DNA from: Letharia columbiana | Lineage: Eukaryota; Ascomycota; Lecanoromycetes; Lecanorales; Parmeliaceae | Direction: 5' to 3' | NCBI RefSeq assembly: GCF_014066305.1 | Contig: NW_023501038.1 | Coordinates: 1,095,001 to 1,159,000 of the forward strand | Length of the DNA: 64,000 nucleotides | In this document: piece after piece, positions 46,577 to 57,405 of the stretch | Position numbering within the stretch: the stretch's first letter is position 1 | Layout: each line of letters starts with the position of its first letter | Notes under the pieces: model-generated | Told to the model about the DNA's origin: nothing | Seen by the model: only the letters and a program-made list of their open reading frames with translations | Database searches by the model: none | Translations under genes and position numbers: made by a program

Positions 46577-48472
46577 CTACCTCCGATCAAACCACCTTCC
46601 CCAACCCTCAGGCCTCCCTTCCTCTCCACCAGCAAACGCCCTCTCTTCCTCCTCCCACTGTGTCCTCTCCACTTTCTCCCTCGCCCCAAACGCCCTCACA
46701 AACCTCCACGCCTCCGTATCCGCCATATTCCACGCCTCCACCATCTCTTTCACTCCCGGCTTCTCGTCCTTTGCCTTCTTCTGCTTTATCAAGTCTTTCG
46801 AGTTCGCAAGCAACATCTTTTGCATGGCATAAGCTCTATCCACCTGTTTCTTTTCCTTTTTGGATAAAGGTAGAGTCTCGGTTTCCGGACCAGTCACATT
46901 GAATTTCGCGAGTTCGAAGCCGAAATGATACTCCAAGTCTTTGTGCTCGGGTGATGGATCTTCCGTCATCCATAAGCCGCGCGCGACACCCCAGTCACTC
47001 GCCACAATCTCTTTGAAATTGACGATACGTGATGGACCCCCAATGTTTTTTCCAAGTGTCTCCTCCGTAACAGCGCCGAGCCAGCGATCGCGCTCTGTTT
47101 CGCGCCGAATGTGTCGCGTCGTGATGTCTTTTTTGCCGGAGAGGAGAGAGGCAAGAGTGAGAGGGTGGGGGATGGTACCAATGGTGTAGATAGTTGAGCT
47201 GTTGGTATAACACTCCGGTTTCTTGACTGGAGGTGGGGATATTGAGGAGCATGGCGTGCAGCTTAGATTATTCGGAGGGCAGGATGATGGTACAGGGGAG
47301 GCCGGACAAGATCTTAGAGCGTCCGCAAGGGCGAGGGCGTACTCGGTGAGTAGATGGGTGTTTTCTGAATGTGGTGTCAAGACCACGAAACCGTCGGTAA
47401 AGGTATTGAGAAAGGTGAGGTGGAGGTGCGAGGTGATTAGCTGTGCAAGATCGCGCATGCCGTCGGCCTTGTTCTCGGCGAGTGTGGTTGTGATGGATTT
47501 GTAATGTTCGGCATTCGTGTTGGCAGAGTAGAAGGCGATAGCATCTGGCTTGGGATCAACATGTATGGTCTCGTGCTTCACAACGTCGAAGATTGATGTC
47601 GACTTTTCCAGCTCAGGAGATTTCAGCGTCTCTGAGATAGCAGCGTTGATGGCATTCTTCTCTCCGGAGTAAAGACCAGCCCCTAGGCCTTCGTACCGCG
47701 TCAGCTTTGAGTATTGGCCTCGTCTGAAGTGTGACAGCAGATGGTCATCGTGAGGACCCATAGGAAGAGCCAGCCAGTTTGCAAGTATGCCTGTTCCCAT
47801 CTGGCCCCAAGCCGACCATCTCACGATCTCAGCCTCCATTTGCGGCTGCAGCTTGTGCATCTGAATTGCCTCATACAGCGGGTTCATCATCGCCTCTGAC
47901 CTGCCCAATATGACCGGCCTGAGCCCCTGAGCCCACCATGCTCTCCTCCATAGCAGAAGGAGCTTGCTCTCCACGGCCTTGATCTTCTCGTCTTTCTCCG
48001 CTAGGTCGTCGTAAAATGTGTAGATTGGCGGTCTTGTCAACAATGGCGGTAGCACTGACCTGTCTTCATCCTGTGTAATCGAATATGAGAATGGGTGAAG
48101 CCATTTCCAGTCACTGTACCACTTTGCATCTCCACTGGTACTGTTCTTCTGCGCCGGAGGCTTGTGTATGGGTGTGTGGTGGAAGAGACGAAGGTCCTGT
48201 ACCACTGGTACGGCGGGCGAGGCGAAGAAGAGAATGGCTACGAAGACAGATGCAGCGATGATGGTGTAGAGCAGCGTTCTCTGAGGTGGAGCCTTCGGCC
48301 TGGGATATGCCGCGGATAAAGATGGTTTACGGTATCTGGAGGGGGCAAGTCTCTTCTTTGGGGGATACAGAGGCACCATTGTCTTCCAAGTTACATTGGA
48401 ATGGCAGCCTCCCCCACTCCCTAGCGAATGACTTATTCTGCCAATAGACGTGATGGATTGAGGATTCGTCAT
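46577..48472 (-). CDS. Type II membrane protein, glycosyltransferase-like (631 aa or 600 aa)
   Basis: A single-exon frame. The first ATG gives 631 aa, and the ATG at codon 32 (48379) is a better start because the 31 residues before it look non-conserved. A short basic cytosolic N-terminus precedes one membrane span (LLYTIIAASVFVAILFFASP, about 67-86 from the first ATG), then a large lumenal domain (DWKWLHPFSYSITQDEDRSV, LLLWRRAWWAQGLRPVILGR, GQMGTGILANWLALPMGPHD). The layout and the WRRAWWAQGFRPV-type block are shared by conserved fungal proteins annotated as hypothetical or glycosyltransferase-related. Golgi location and enzymatic role are inference. The lumenal part has five or more cysteines (LSCTPCSS, PECYTNSS). 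Confidence 0.75.
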   Translation of the reverse strand: MTNPQSITSIGRISHSLGSGGGCHSNVTWKTMVPLYPPKKRLAPSRYRKPSLSAAYPRPKAPPQRTLLYTIIAASVFVAILFFASPAVPVVQDLRLFHHTPIHKPPAQKNSTSGDAKWYSDWKWLHPFSYSITQDEDRSVLPPLLTRPPIYTFYDDLAEKDEKIKAVESKLLLLWRRAWWAQGLRPVILGRSEAMMNPLYEAIQMHKLQPQMEAEIVRWSAWGQMGTGILANWLALPMGPHDDHLLSHFRRGQYSKLTRYEGLGAGLYSGEKNAINAAISETLKSPELEKSTSIFDVVKHETIHVDPKPDAIAFYSANTNAEHYKSITTTLAENKADGMRDLAQLITSHLHLTFLNTFTDGFVVLTPHSENTHLLTEYALALADALRSCPASPVPSSCPPNNLSCTPCSSISPPPVKKPECYTNSSTIYTIGTIPHPLTLASLLSGKKDITTRHIRRETERDRWLGAVTEETLGKNIGGPSRIVNFKEIVASDWGVARGLWMTEDPSPEHKDLEYHFGFELAKFNVTGPETETLPLSKKEKKQVDRAYAMQKMLLANSKDLIKQKKAKDEKPGVKEMVEAWNMADTEAWRFVRAFGAREKVERTQWEEEERAFAGGEEGRPEGWGRWFDRR

Positions 48473-49361
48473 CTCGCGGTCTTCGCTTTCGATAGGGCTG
48501 AGTCCGATTCGGCGCTAAGGACCTGAACTGGGATAGAACGAAGTGGACAAAAGGCCAGCAGACATTTCCTGTAATTAGGAGTACCATTTTGATCACGTAA
48601 GATGGAGATATCAAGTGCGGTACAAGGATCCATTCTGCTTTCTTCTAGCTATTTACGTACGTTCACGCGGATAGCCATGATGAACCCCATTCCTCTTGCT
48701 CCAGCATGCTTGACCTTCCATCGCGCGCGTTCCGTCTCGCCACAAGACCATCCAAGGAACGTAGGGAGCAACATGGATAGCAGCAGCGAATTTTCCGGTA
48801 GGTTAGCGGAGAAGACTATTATGGTGAATTGAGTGAGGGTAAGCGTCCAGTGAGGCCCGTAGTGAGTATTTCGATCATTCGTGCATGCACGGCTCCAGTG
48901 TTGCAGGAAAAGCTGATGTCGACATATATTGCTGCAGCTAGACAGCGTGCGTCCAATCCCGGTGCCTTGCTTCCAGTGTTGTCGAAGTAGAGCCACTCAT
49001 GCTTATGTCGTTCGACCAAGATCATTCAAAGGGGCCAGGTGGGTACCAGCATCTTTCCTTTCCACCCGAACTCCAAGAAGGAGACCTCCTTGACATCTTA
49101 ATCTCCGACACATAAGGCCAAGCCCGAAAGAAAGATGGAGTGGGTCACAGCTCCTGCAATCAGTCCCACCATGGAACCTAGAATTTAGGAAGATTACCTA
49201 AAAGACTGTCGAGTACTAGCCTCAAGACAGTCTATGCTCGAAAAGATACACAGAATGATGCATAGCGTCAGATACAGTATTTCGGATGACCCGCTCCCTT
49301 GAGAACTTTTAGATTTCGTAAAACACGCATGAACGTAATCGATTAAAGGTAGCCAATGCTC
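48473..49361. other. Intergenic between PRM1 and the type II membrane protein gene
   Basis: Nothing coding is supported. Confidence 0.5.
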
Positions 49362-51620
49362 TCATGATTTTTCTACCCTGCCATATTGACTCAAATGCCC
49401 TGGCGACAGCGATGCCCTTGCCGGCTCCCTTAGCCCTGCGAAGCCCAGCTTTTCGTCTTGCCACTGTTCTTCGTTCGTAGGGTCCTCCCCTCGATCCGTA
49501 GGCGCTCTCTGTCCCATCGGAACGCCGAAGCTCAGGAAAGGCCTCGTTCTTCCAGCGATATTTGAACTTGGAGGCTCGTATGCAGGCGCAGGCTCAGTTG
49601 GCCCAGCAGTGCTGTAATCACGGCCTCTAGGCTGCTCTTCCATGGGTATATCACCGGCGTATGACGGTCCACCAACAGCGCGACCCTTCTCGCGCCTGAA
49701 CCCTAAATATAGAGCACGCATGACGCCGAGGAGCAGGTTGATGACCCAGATGAGCAGGACCGAGGTTGAAATGAGTGCTTCGGTCCTGATGCCGTTGGCA
49801 AGATGATTCGTCACCTTCAGAACAGCGCCTTCGATATCGTTGGTGGTCTGGCTGCCAGGGGACGCTAGGAAGCTCTCGCTCGCATTTGATGAGCTTGGGT
49901 CAGCAGTGCTGGCTGCGGCGCCAAGAGAGAACGTATTGTTTGGAATTGTGGGAAAATTCACATTTGCGTTGTCAGAAACCCAGTCGAGACCTTTTTGGAC
50001 ACCGGCGACTTTTAGACCAACCAGACACTCGAAAATGCCTGTGACCGGGCCATAGAGTACTGTCCCACCAAAGGTTTTGTTAAGAACGCCAATGGTATCG
50101 CTGACGAACATGTTGAGAGTGTTATTGATGGCGCCAGTGGTGACATTGACCCAGCCAAAGACCTTGTGATTGATGTCGTTGTTTACGCCCATGATCGCAT
50201 CGTTGGTGCCATTGGCCCAAGCTTCAGAAGCGTTTTCGAGCTTGTCAACAACCAAGCCAGCAAATTGACCAACTTCGTTGGCGAGAGCAGGAACTTCTCT
50301 CATCACAGCTTTGAGTAGAGCATATTGGCAAAGGCAGGAAAGGAGACCGGTGATACCGAGCGCGAGCACAAGGAGTGCCGGAGGGGATGTGGCATAGGCA
50401 ATAACCCAGCGAGTGAGAATCTGTTTCTTTGTGGACCCGAAGGGCGTCGCGGCTTTGATACCAGCAGAGGCCGTGTACGGTCGAGACGCAATGTACATCA
50501 CATCCAGGGGGTCGATAGACTTGTCAGCTACAAGCTCGGATCGCTTCTTCATGGTGTTCCATCTTCGAATTTCCTGGTAAGCCATGGGAACGCAGACCAG
50601 AATGGCAAGAATTATCAAGACCGCAATGAAGATCCGGCGAACAAGATTCACAATATCCACCAAGTCGCCAAAGAAATCGGAAATGCCATTGTTGCCCGAA
50701 CAGAACGTCAGCTGTTCTTTCTGCGGCACTGGAAGTAGGGAACGATCGAAAGTGAAATGCAGACTTCCATTAAGAACGGTCTTGAGATCATCGAACGGTA
50801 AGCGAATGAGGTTGTCAGTGAAATTCTGCACATCCTGGAAAGTGGGTATGGAATTGTTCAGCTTGGTCAAGCCCTCATCCAGAGTGGCAGGAAGTTGAAG
50901 GTTGCTGAGCTTGTCCAAGGACCCGGTAACGTTGAGTGTTGGCGGTGTAGAGATACCGAGCTTTGCAAGACTGCCGCTGACCCCATGTGTAAACTTATTC
51001 AGGTCATTTTGGAAGCTGCCAATGTCTGACGATAAATCATTTCCAATGTCCTTGAGGGTTGAGTTGAGAAAGTTGCTAACATCTTCGGCAACTTGCAACG
51101 CCACGTGCAGACTTCCAGCGACGACAAGAGTGATTAGACACATATAGGTCGAAGTCATCATGTTGATGACGAATACAACTATTTCTTCAATGCCGGTGAC
51201 AGTAAGGAGGAGCATGGACATCAGGCCGTCAACGGCCTTCTCGATGCCAGTACCAGCCAAATCATTAACACCCGCGGCTAGGTAGTGAGGCATGGAGGCC
51301 ATGGCACTGCCTATAGATTCGACTCCAGTGCATGCCGACATCGCTTCAGTCTTGGCCGACCCGAGATCGTTGTGCAGACCTGCGATGGCGATGAGCAGCC
51401 TAACGAGTACGAGAAGTAAAAGAATGGTCCATCTGTTGATCCATACTTGGGATAATCGAGCACGGAGTCCGAGGTAGGGGGTGATGTTGGATACTGTGTG
51501 TGGTGTACTTCGTTGTGTATCTTGAGCGGCGTAATGATCTTGCATGCCATGATCGCCAGCGGAAAGAGATGGAGGCACAGCGGGAAAATCGGAAGGGTGC
51601 TGATTTCCTGTGAAAGACAT
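49362..51620 (-). CDS. PRM1: Plasma membrane fusion protein Prm1
   Basis: A single-exon frame of 752 aa. The N-terminus has TPYLGLRARLSQVWINRWTI leading into TM1 (about 63-82). Further spans lie near 146-172, 328-348, 412-438 and 615-640. Two large extracytoplasmic loops are rich in N-glycosylation sites (NST, NVT, NNS, NGS, NGT, NKT), and the last part is a Pro-rich cytosolic tail. This five-span plan with LPFDDLKTVLNGSLHFTFD and STPPTLNVTGSLDKL is characteristic of fungal Prm1, which promotes plasma-membrane fusion of mating partners and, in filamentous fungi, vegetative hyphal or germling fusion. Confidence 0.93.
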   Translation of the reverse strand: MSFTGNQHPSDFPAVPPSLSAGDHGMQDHYAAQDTQRSTPHTVSNITPYLGLRARLSQVWINRWTILLLLVLVRLLIAIAGLHNDLGSAKTEAMSACTGVESIGSAMASMPHYLAAGVNDLAGTGIEKAVDGLMSMLLLTVTGIEEIVVFVINMMTSTYMCLITLVVAGSLHVALQVAEDVSNFLNSTLKDIGNDLSSDIGSFQNDLNKFTHGVSGSLAKLGISTPPTLNVTGSLDKLSNLQLPATLDEGLTKLNNSIPTFQDVQNFTDNLIRLPFDDLKTVLNGSLHFTFDRSLLPVPQKEQLTFCSGNNGISDFFGDLVDIVNLVRRIFIAVLIILAILVCVPMAYQEIRRWNTMKKRSELVADKSIDPLDVMYIASRPYTASAGIKAATPFGSTKKQILTRWVIAYATSPPALLVLALGITGLLSCLCQYALLKAVMREVPALANEVGQFAGLVVDKLENASEAWANGTNDAIMGVNNDINHKVFGWVNVTTGAINNTLNMFVSDTIGVLNKTFGGTVLYGPVTGIFECLVGLKVAGVQKGLDWVSDNANVNFPTIPNNTFSLGAAASTADPSSSNASESFLASPGSQTTNDIEGAVLKVTNHLANGIRTEALISTSVLLIWVINLLLGVMRALYLGFRREKGRAVGGPSYAGDIPMEEQPRGRDYSTAGPTEPAPAYEPPSSNIAGRTRPFLSFGVPMGQRAPTDRGEDPTNEEQWQDEKLGFAGLREPARASLSPGHLSQYGRVEKS

Positions 51621-53039
51621 GCTGGTGATGATGTCGGATAGATTTTCTGGGGTCCGTCCAGCGGAAGAAATGAGTGTAGGTCTAAGATATGTATGGCTAC
51701 AGCGCAGCTGGTATTACGGAAACGAATGTATGATGAAGTTGTGAGTGGAATGGAAAAGAAAAAGAAAGGCAAAGAACAATTAAGAAATGATCAATTCATG
51801 CGGTCTATAGAGGAGGTCGAATAGTGAAAAGAACAAAAAAGGCGGACAAAGGAAGTGTTTTGAACAATGAATCGAGTGGACAATCGCGATGAGTGACAAT
51901 AATAGCAACACTCGCAATGAAGTAAAGAGGCCAAGATCCACCAGGAAGCCATAGAGATTCAAGTGAATGTGAAACTCGCAAATCAAATGTTTCAGGAAGT
52001 CATTGTGAATCTGTTCTCTGATGTTATTGTCTTGCCCCACGGTATTGGCTGAGAGCGACTCGTGGTAAGCGCCGAAACGAATACCCCAAACAATAGTCTC
52101 CAGTCGCCCAAGTATTTCTGTCAAAGACTCAGAATGCTGGCGCAAACATGTTTGACAATAGACAAAGTCCATCAAGTGACGCATAGTCTCCCTGCCCAGC
52201 TCTCTGCCTTTGACCCTGCGATTCCTCCTTGGCCGCTGCGAACTTGACGGAAGACGGGATCCCGCTGCAGGCGTTATTGAAGGGGTTAGAGTACAGGACC
52301 CTATCATCCTTGAAGCATTCTCCATATTCATGTACCTAGGTAAACGCAACTGCCTGGCTGATCACAAGGGGACAACACAACATGTCTGAGTGAAACGGTG
52401 ATACTCAGCCTCGCCAAAGGATGGAGGATGGTAGGCTTCTTCTCCTTACCTATGGGTGGCGCCACGTTGCGATCCCATTCTCATTGGGTATTTTAAGGTT
52501 ATAAGCTTACCTTATGCAGAGCTAGGCGCTACGCTAGTAGAAGATCATGGATGGCGTTCCTCCTACTCGCTGATCTGGTAAAGTGGTACTACTTCATAGT
52601 ACCTCCGTAAAGGCCCATGATTAAATTATGAAGTTGAATTTTTTAAGTCAAATCAATTTTAGCCTAGCCCTAAGTCAAATCGAACTCTGATCGCTTGCTT
52701 GCGTTTTTGACCTATATACAGGCACATATGTGCGGAGAGAGGCGCGCTAAGGCCTAATTAGGAAGGTGTATCGAGTGTGAAGGATTGATCCGTAATAATT
52801 GCCCACAAAAACAGAGAAAGGTATCGAAATACCGGAAAGAAATGGAGATAACATGCCATTAGTGGTGTGAATCCCACATTATCTCTTGCCGCAGTGAATC
52901 TTTCGAATAATGAAATAGCTGTCGGCAAGACATCGACGGTTTCATTCGTCCAAATATGTATCTCCGATATTCCTCCTGCAGAGGCCCAATTGGCTGTGAT
53001 CGTCGCAGTAGATCCTCCTCTTTGACGTTATTGCAGTGA
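51621..53039. other. Upstream of PRM1; AT-richer patch at 52500-52700
   Basis: This is probably the PRM1 5' UTR and promoter. A 189-codon minus-strand frame (51780-52349) has no recognisable features, and I reject it as a gene. Confidence 0.4.
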
Positions 53040-54010
53040 TATACCATATCAATGCAGTGGGGATGACAGGCCAAGTTGAGTGGTGTTCTCCGCTTGCTGA
53101 GTGATGATTTGATGTGGAACCGTGGAGAGCATATGACGTGGGATCTTGGGAGCTGAGCCGTGTTCTTGACGATGGTGGCCTTTTGCCGCTTGTTTCTCCA
53201 TGTTCTCCATAGTGTTCTCCGCATGTTCCCGCATTTGCCTATTGTAGTTCCTCCTCTTCTCCTTATGCAGTGGGGATGATAGGCTAGTTGCAGTGGTGTT
53301 CTCCGCTTGCTGAGTAATGATTTGATGTGGAACCGTGGAGGCATATGACGTGGGATCTTGGAGCTGAGCCGTGTTTTTGACGATGGTGGCCTTTTGCCGC
53401 TTGGTTTCTCCACTTTCTCCTAGTTTCTCCGCAGTGTTCTCCGCATTTGCCTATTGTAGTTCCTCCTCTTACTCCTTAATGCAGTGGGGATGATAGGTAG
53501 TTGAGTGGTGTTCTCGCTTGCTGAGTATGATTTGATGTGGAACCGTGGAGAGCATATGACGTGGGATCTTGGAGAGCTGAGCCGTGTTTTTGACGATGGT
53601 GGCCTTGTTGCCGCTTGGTTTCTCCGCAGTGTTCTCCATTTGCCTGTTGTAGTTCCTTCTCTTGCTCCTCCTCTTGTAGAGTATCAGACTGAGTGGCTAG
53701 CTGGTGGCTGACTGAGTGGTGCTGTATGACGTGGGATCTTGAGCTGAGCCGTTTCTTGACGATGGTGGCCTTGTTGCCGCTTGTTTCTCCGCATGTTCTC
53801 CGCATTTGCCTGTTGTAGTTCCTCTCTTGTCCTCCTCTTGTAGAGTATCAGACTGAGTGGCTAGCTGGTGGCTGCTGAGTGGATGACTGATATGACGTGG
53901 GATCTTGAAGCTGAGCCGTTTCTTGACGATGGTGGCCTTGTTGCCGCTTGTTTCTCCGCTGTTCCCGCATTTGCCTTTGTAGTTCCTTCTCTTGCTCCTC
54001 CTCTCTAGCA
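53040..54010. repeat. Five-unit degenerate tandem repeat
   Basis: The anchor GACGATGGTGGCCTT recurs at 53168, 53379, 53592, 53758 and 53925 (spacings 211, 213, 166 and 167 bp). Each unit carries ATATGACGTGGGATCTTG or a truncated form, AGCTGAGCCG, GCCGCTTG.TTTCTCC and GCATTTGCCT.TTGTAGTTCC in the same order. Copies differ by small indels and by loss of a block of about 45 bp in the last two units. Minus-strand translation gives RRNKRQQGHHRQ-type sequence in each copy, in different frames. Confidence 0.9.
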
Positions 54011-54177
54011 GGTAGCTGTTGGGCCCCGTTGCGGCCTCGATTGCCAGCAGTAGCGGATTCGCTGAGGGGTGGCCTGGGGGCGTTAGTAGGGGCTCTAAGA
54101 GGCGGGCAAAAGGGGTATACGTGCCTGAAGCGTTCAGTAACGTTTCCGCGAGGGGTACCGAGGATAAATATGTTCAT
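53848..54177 (-). CDS. Short repeat-associated protein (about 109 aa)
   Basis: The ATG-started frame (MNIFILGTPRGNVTERFRHV, YPFCPPLRAPTNAPRPPLSE) leads into a Glu/Gln/Arg-rich helix (REEEQEKELQRQMREQRRNK) and stops inside the tandem repeat. It is the only copy of the repeat in frame with a start codon. Later copies continue the same amino acid pattern but are shifted. It could be the intact end of an originally longer repeat protein. Function is unknown. Confidence 0.4.
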   Translation of the reverse strand: MNIFILGTPRGNVTERFRHVYPFCPPLRAPTNAPRPPLSESATAGNRGRNGAQQLPAREEEQEKELQRQMREQRRNKRQQGHHRQETAQLQDPTSYQSSTQQPPASHSV

Positions 54178-54934
54178 ATTGGTAAATTGGTAGAATGGTG
54201 GAGAATAATGGTTACACAAACAGGTGGAAGGATTATCCAGTCCCGGACGCGTTTCGTGTGACTATGTTTAAATGCTACTTCGCTCCACCAATAGTAAGCC
54301 AAAATTCATAATTTTTACAGCGTTAGAAGCGCAAGCGAGCTCTACAATTTGAGGAATTATGAGTAACTGTATGTATCGAAGCTGGTACTTCAAGTGTAAA
54401 CTTCTACACACAAATTTTTGATGAGGGAGCTCGGGAGGGCTAGCGGGCTGACTCAGCCGGTCTAACTAAAGAGCGTAGTGACCCTGAATTGATGATTGGC
54501 TGCACTAAATTCAGGTTTTCAGCTCAGCCCTACCTTATTCTTTATATATATGTGCTGTCCAGTGAGTTTTTGATAGCGAGGACACCAATAATCCTTCCAC
54601 TTGCCGAATATCGGTTAATCTATTTTCCTCGCTCTATAATAACCCTTCATGAAGAAGTGTATGACTTCGTCAAGTCAGACGTCTGGCCTCACGAAGCCGA
54701 AAAAGTTGGCGAATGACAGAGAAAATAAATCCTGATCCTGGACTTGACTTGCTGAGGTGGGGCTATGCTACTCGTACCAGAGCGATTCTGATACTCACTG
54801 AGCTTCTGTACCAGCATAGATATCTTGAGATGAGCGAACAGTACCACATGGTTCTGACTCGCCGCTAGACAATTAGTTCCTCATCAGTAACAGATTTCTT
54901 CTGTCAGTTTGGTCTGCCGCAAGCCAAAAACAAC
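54178..54934. other. Intergenic upstream of the ankyrin gene
   Basis: AT-rich in part (54280-54420 and 54540-54560, with tatatatatgtg). No gene is supported. Confidence 0.45.
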
Positions 54935-56353
54935 ATGAACAGGACAAGCTGGTCCTTGAGGCAGAAGGGTCAGATCCAATTAGGCGATGAGAAGCAACCC
55001 GATGGTCCATCACGTATTATACCAGTCAAAAAGGAACATCTTGAAGATGGCATACTCCAGCTTTTGGCTTCAGCCGCAGACATGCAGCAAAGGCGAGATT
55101 TAGATTCAGCGCTCCAACTCTATGAAGCTGCTATGGAAAAAGTCAAATCTCATGGGCTCAATCGCAAACGTCTCTTTACTGGGACAAATAAAAAGCCTCC
55201 ACCCTTGAACAGCCGGACTCCCTTGGAGTGGTCCCTGCATGTAGGGGACATGCCGTCTGCCATCTGCCTGCTTGGAGGCCCCAGTACTGCCCTCGCAGAG
55301 TTGGGTACGTCGGGAAGTCTCGATCAGGTTCGCCAAATCTTAGATGCTGGTGCAAGCATCGAGCAACGCATCGGATCATTTGGACAGACATTTATGCTGC
55401 AGGAAGCTTCCAAAGGAAACCTCAACGGTGTCAACTTAGCTCTTGAACGGGGGGCAAGTGTCCACTGTATGGATGACAACGGCGATACTCCACTGGCGTT
55501 AGCTCTGCGATGTCAGCATCCTCAGGCCAACTTGGTTGTTGCAGCCCTTTTAGCAGCCGGTGCCGATGTCAATGCCATCGACGGCAAAGGCCAACCTCTC
55601 TTTAAGGTGACTGTTGCTCATGGCCAGCTTGAGAACGTAGCGCAAATTATGAGCGCGCTGAATCCCGTCACTGTGGAGCATAGTCAAATCATGCGGAATT
55701 GGGCTGCGAGTCTTCCAGTCCATGGCGATAAATGGAGTACTCGCGACTGCTCAGTGTTGCGCTTCTTGTTAGGCCATGGCCTCGATCCCAACTTGCGTCT
55801 TGGACCAAACAAGACATCTACTATGCTCGACGTTGCTGTTCAACGACAGGCAGCTGGCAGCGAACGCCTAGCGGCTCAACTCTTGAAAGCTGGCGCGAAG
55901 CCAAATATAGAGGCAGCCTTGCATGGTAGCACTCCGAAGATGCTCGAACTCATTCTGCAGAATGTTGGCTCTTTGAGAGAAACAAGCCAGCAGCCGATCA
56001 TCGCATGGATAGCAAGTTTACATGCTTACCCTCAGCAGTGGACTAAGCGTGATGGCGAAGTCCTCAACTTACTATTAGACTTTGGCTTAGATCCCAACAT
56101 TCGTCGTCCTGCATTTCCGCATCCTCCACTCGTCGTCTGCGCCGCTAGCTATGGCGACATTGACTTTCTACAACGACTGATCAAAAACGGCGCTGATCTC
56201 GGCGCCACCGATGACAACTCGGACACCGCGATTATCGTTGCAGCAAAACAGAAAAACAAGCACATCTACGACGCCTTGAAAGCAGCTGGGGTCAGCGACA
56301 GATACTTTTTATTCGGACTTGGAAGTGTGTGGACGTACTATGCTAGCTCTTAA
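54935..56353 (+). CDS. Ankyrin-repeat protein (472 aa)
   Basis: A single-exon frame. An N-terminal helical segment (QLLASAADMQQRRDLDSALQ) precedes degenerate and clear ankyrin repeats from about 105 to 455. Examples are DQVRQILDAGASIEQR, NGVNLALERGASVHCMDDNG, AALLAAGADVNAIDGKGQPL, LLLDFGLDPNIRR and FLQRLIKNGADLGATDDNSD. There is no NACHT, kinase or membrane part. Such proteins act as binding scaffolds and are abundant in accessory regions of fungal genomes. The partner is unknown. The start has an A-rich context (AAAAACAACATGAAC). Confidence 0.85.
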   Translation: MNRTSWSLRQKGQIQLGDEKQPDGPSRIIPVKKEHLEDGILQLLASAADMQQRRDLDSALQLYEAAMEKVKSHGLNRKRLFTGTNKKPPPLNSRTPLEWSLHVGDMPSAICLLGGPSTALAELGTSGSLDQVRQILDAGASIEQRIGSFGQTFMLQEASKGNLNGVNLALERGASVHCMDDNGDTPLALALRCQHPQANLVVAALLAAGADVNAIDGKGQPLFKVTVAHGQLENVAQIMSALNPVTVEHSQIMRNWAASLPVHGDKWSTRDCSVLRFLLGHGLDPNLRLGPNKTSTMLDVAVQRQAAGSERLAAQLLKAGAKPNIEAALHGSTPKMLELILQNVGSLRETSQQPIIAWIASLHAYPQQWTKRDGEVLNLLLDFGLDPNIRRPAFPHPPLVVCAASYGDIDFLQRLIKNGADLGATDDNSDTAIIVAAKQKNKHIYDALKAAGVSDRYFLFGLGSVWTYYASS

Positions 56354-56652
56354 TGCAAGATCCAGAGCTTGATGGCAATATTTAGGTCAAGTACTTACAC
56401 AGTGGAAGAATCTTGTCTTGATGCCTGAGAAACCCCTCGGGCGAACTCCCCAGCGACCCTCCATCGTGAATTCCTAATAGGAGCAACCAACTAAACAACC
56501 TCAAATACCCGCCGACGAAAACCTCGGAACAGGTCTTTTTCTCTACGATAATGCTCACATTCACTATCTTATGGTGCAGTTTCAAAAGCACGACCAGGTA
56601 AAGGGACTTCTTTACCTCCGAACCAGCAGTTTGAAACCAAGGCGGATTGAAC

Positions 56653-57342
56653 ATGGCCACAACATACTATGAAAAGACTACAAATTGTTTAGCCAACAAC
56701 GAGACTCAATTGAAGGAATTCATTCAGGCGAAGGTCAGTGATTCTTGTGCTGTAAATGGCAACTGGCTCAATGCGTCGATTCGGCATGGGCATGGCATCT
56801 CCGGCGCATGGAAGTTGACATCAGAGTACATCTCACTTTTAGTTCTAGACAAAGAATGGGAGTACCATAAACTCACCAATCTGAAAGCCGACGTCTACCC
56901 CCAAGTGGTATAGTTCAAGCCGCCCACTTGGGAAAGCACTTTCTCCAGCGTCCGGGCAAGAGACGAACGTAACGTCGTGCTCTGGGACCTGCACGACAAT
57001 AAAACTGTCCCTGCTAAAGATATTTACGAAGCGCTGGTGCCGGCCGGGTGCGCAATCGAGTTGTTGCAGGTTGACGTCAAATGTCTGGGCCCAAAGACAG
57101 CTCCGATTCATGAAGGCGAGCCAACAGCTGGACCCAGCAACACCGACCCGCGCTCTGGAGACTCAGGGGAAGACACACCAAGGCAACTCCGTGTCGTGGA
57201 AAGAGACTCAGGGGAAGATACACCAAGACAGCCCAGTGTTGTGGAAGGAGAACTGAAGTTGGAGCAGCCGACGAAGGGGACCCGCCCGTTCGTGCCGACT
57301 CATGTAGAGAGTGGCGGCGGTGATATGGAGCAGATCTGCTGA
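56653..57342 (+). pseudogene. Gene interrupted by a single in-frame TAG
   Basis: The frame from ATG 56653 (MATTYYEKTTNCLANNETQL) stays open for 86 codons, meets TAG at 56911-56913, then continues in the same frame for 142 codons (PPTWESTFSSVRARDERNVV, DLHDNKTVPAKDIYEALVPA) to TGA at 57340. No GT-AG intron of correct phase removes the stop. The TAG could come from CAG by C-to-T. A 16-residue tandem duplication (DSGEDTPRQ...VVE) lies near the C-terminus. The family is not recognised. A truncated 86-aa protein or stop-codon readthrough cannot be excluded. Confidence 0.5.
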
Positions 57343-57405
57343 TGTGGTGGACATCCAAAACATAGCGGCATGCCTCTAGCGATGGTGAGAGTTTCTGCTC
57401 CTCTG

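Noticed and set aside
51780..52349. A 189-codon minus-strand open frame upstream of PRM1
   Set aside because: No recognisable motifs. It sits in probable 5' UTR or promoter DNA.
56870..56970. An intron that would remove the TAG of the interrupted gene
   Set aside because: GTGGTA donors with nearby AG acceptors give lengths of 32, 44 or 56 nt, all of which break the shared frame.
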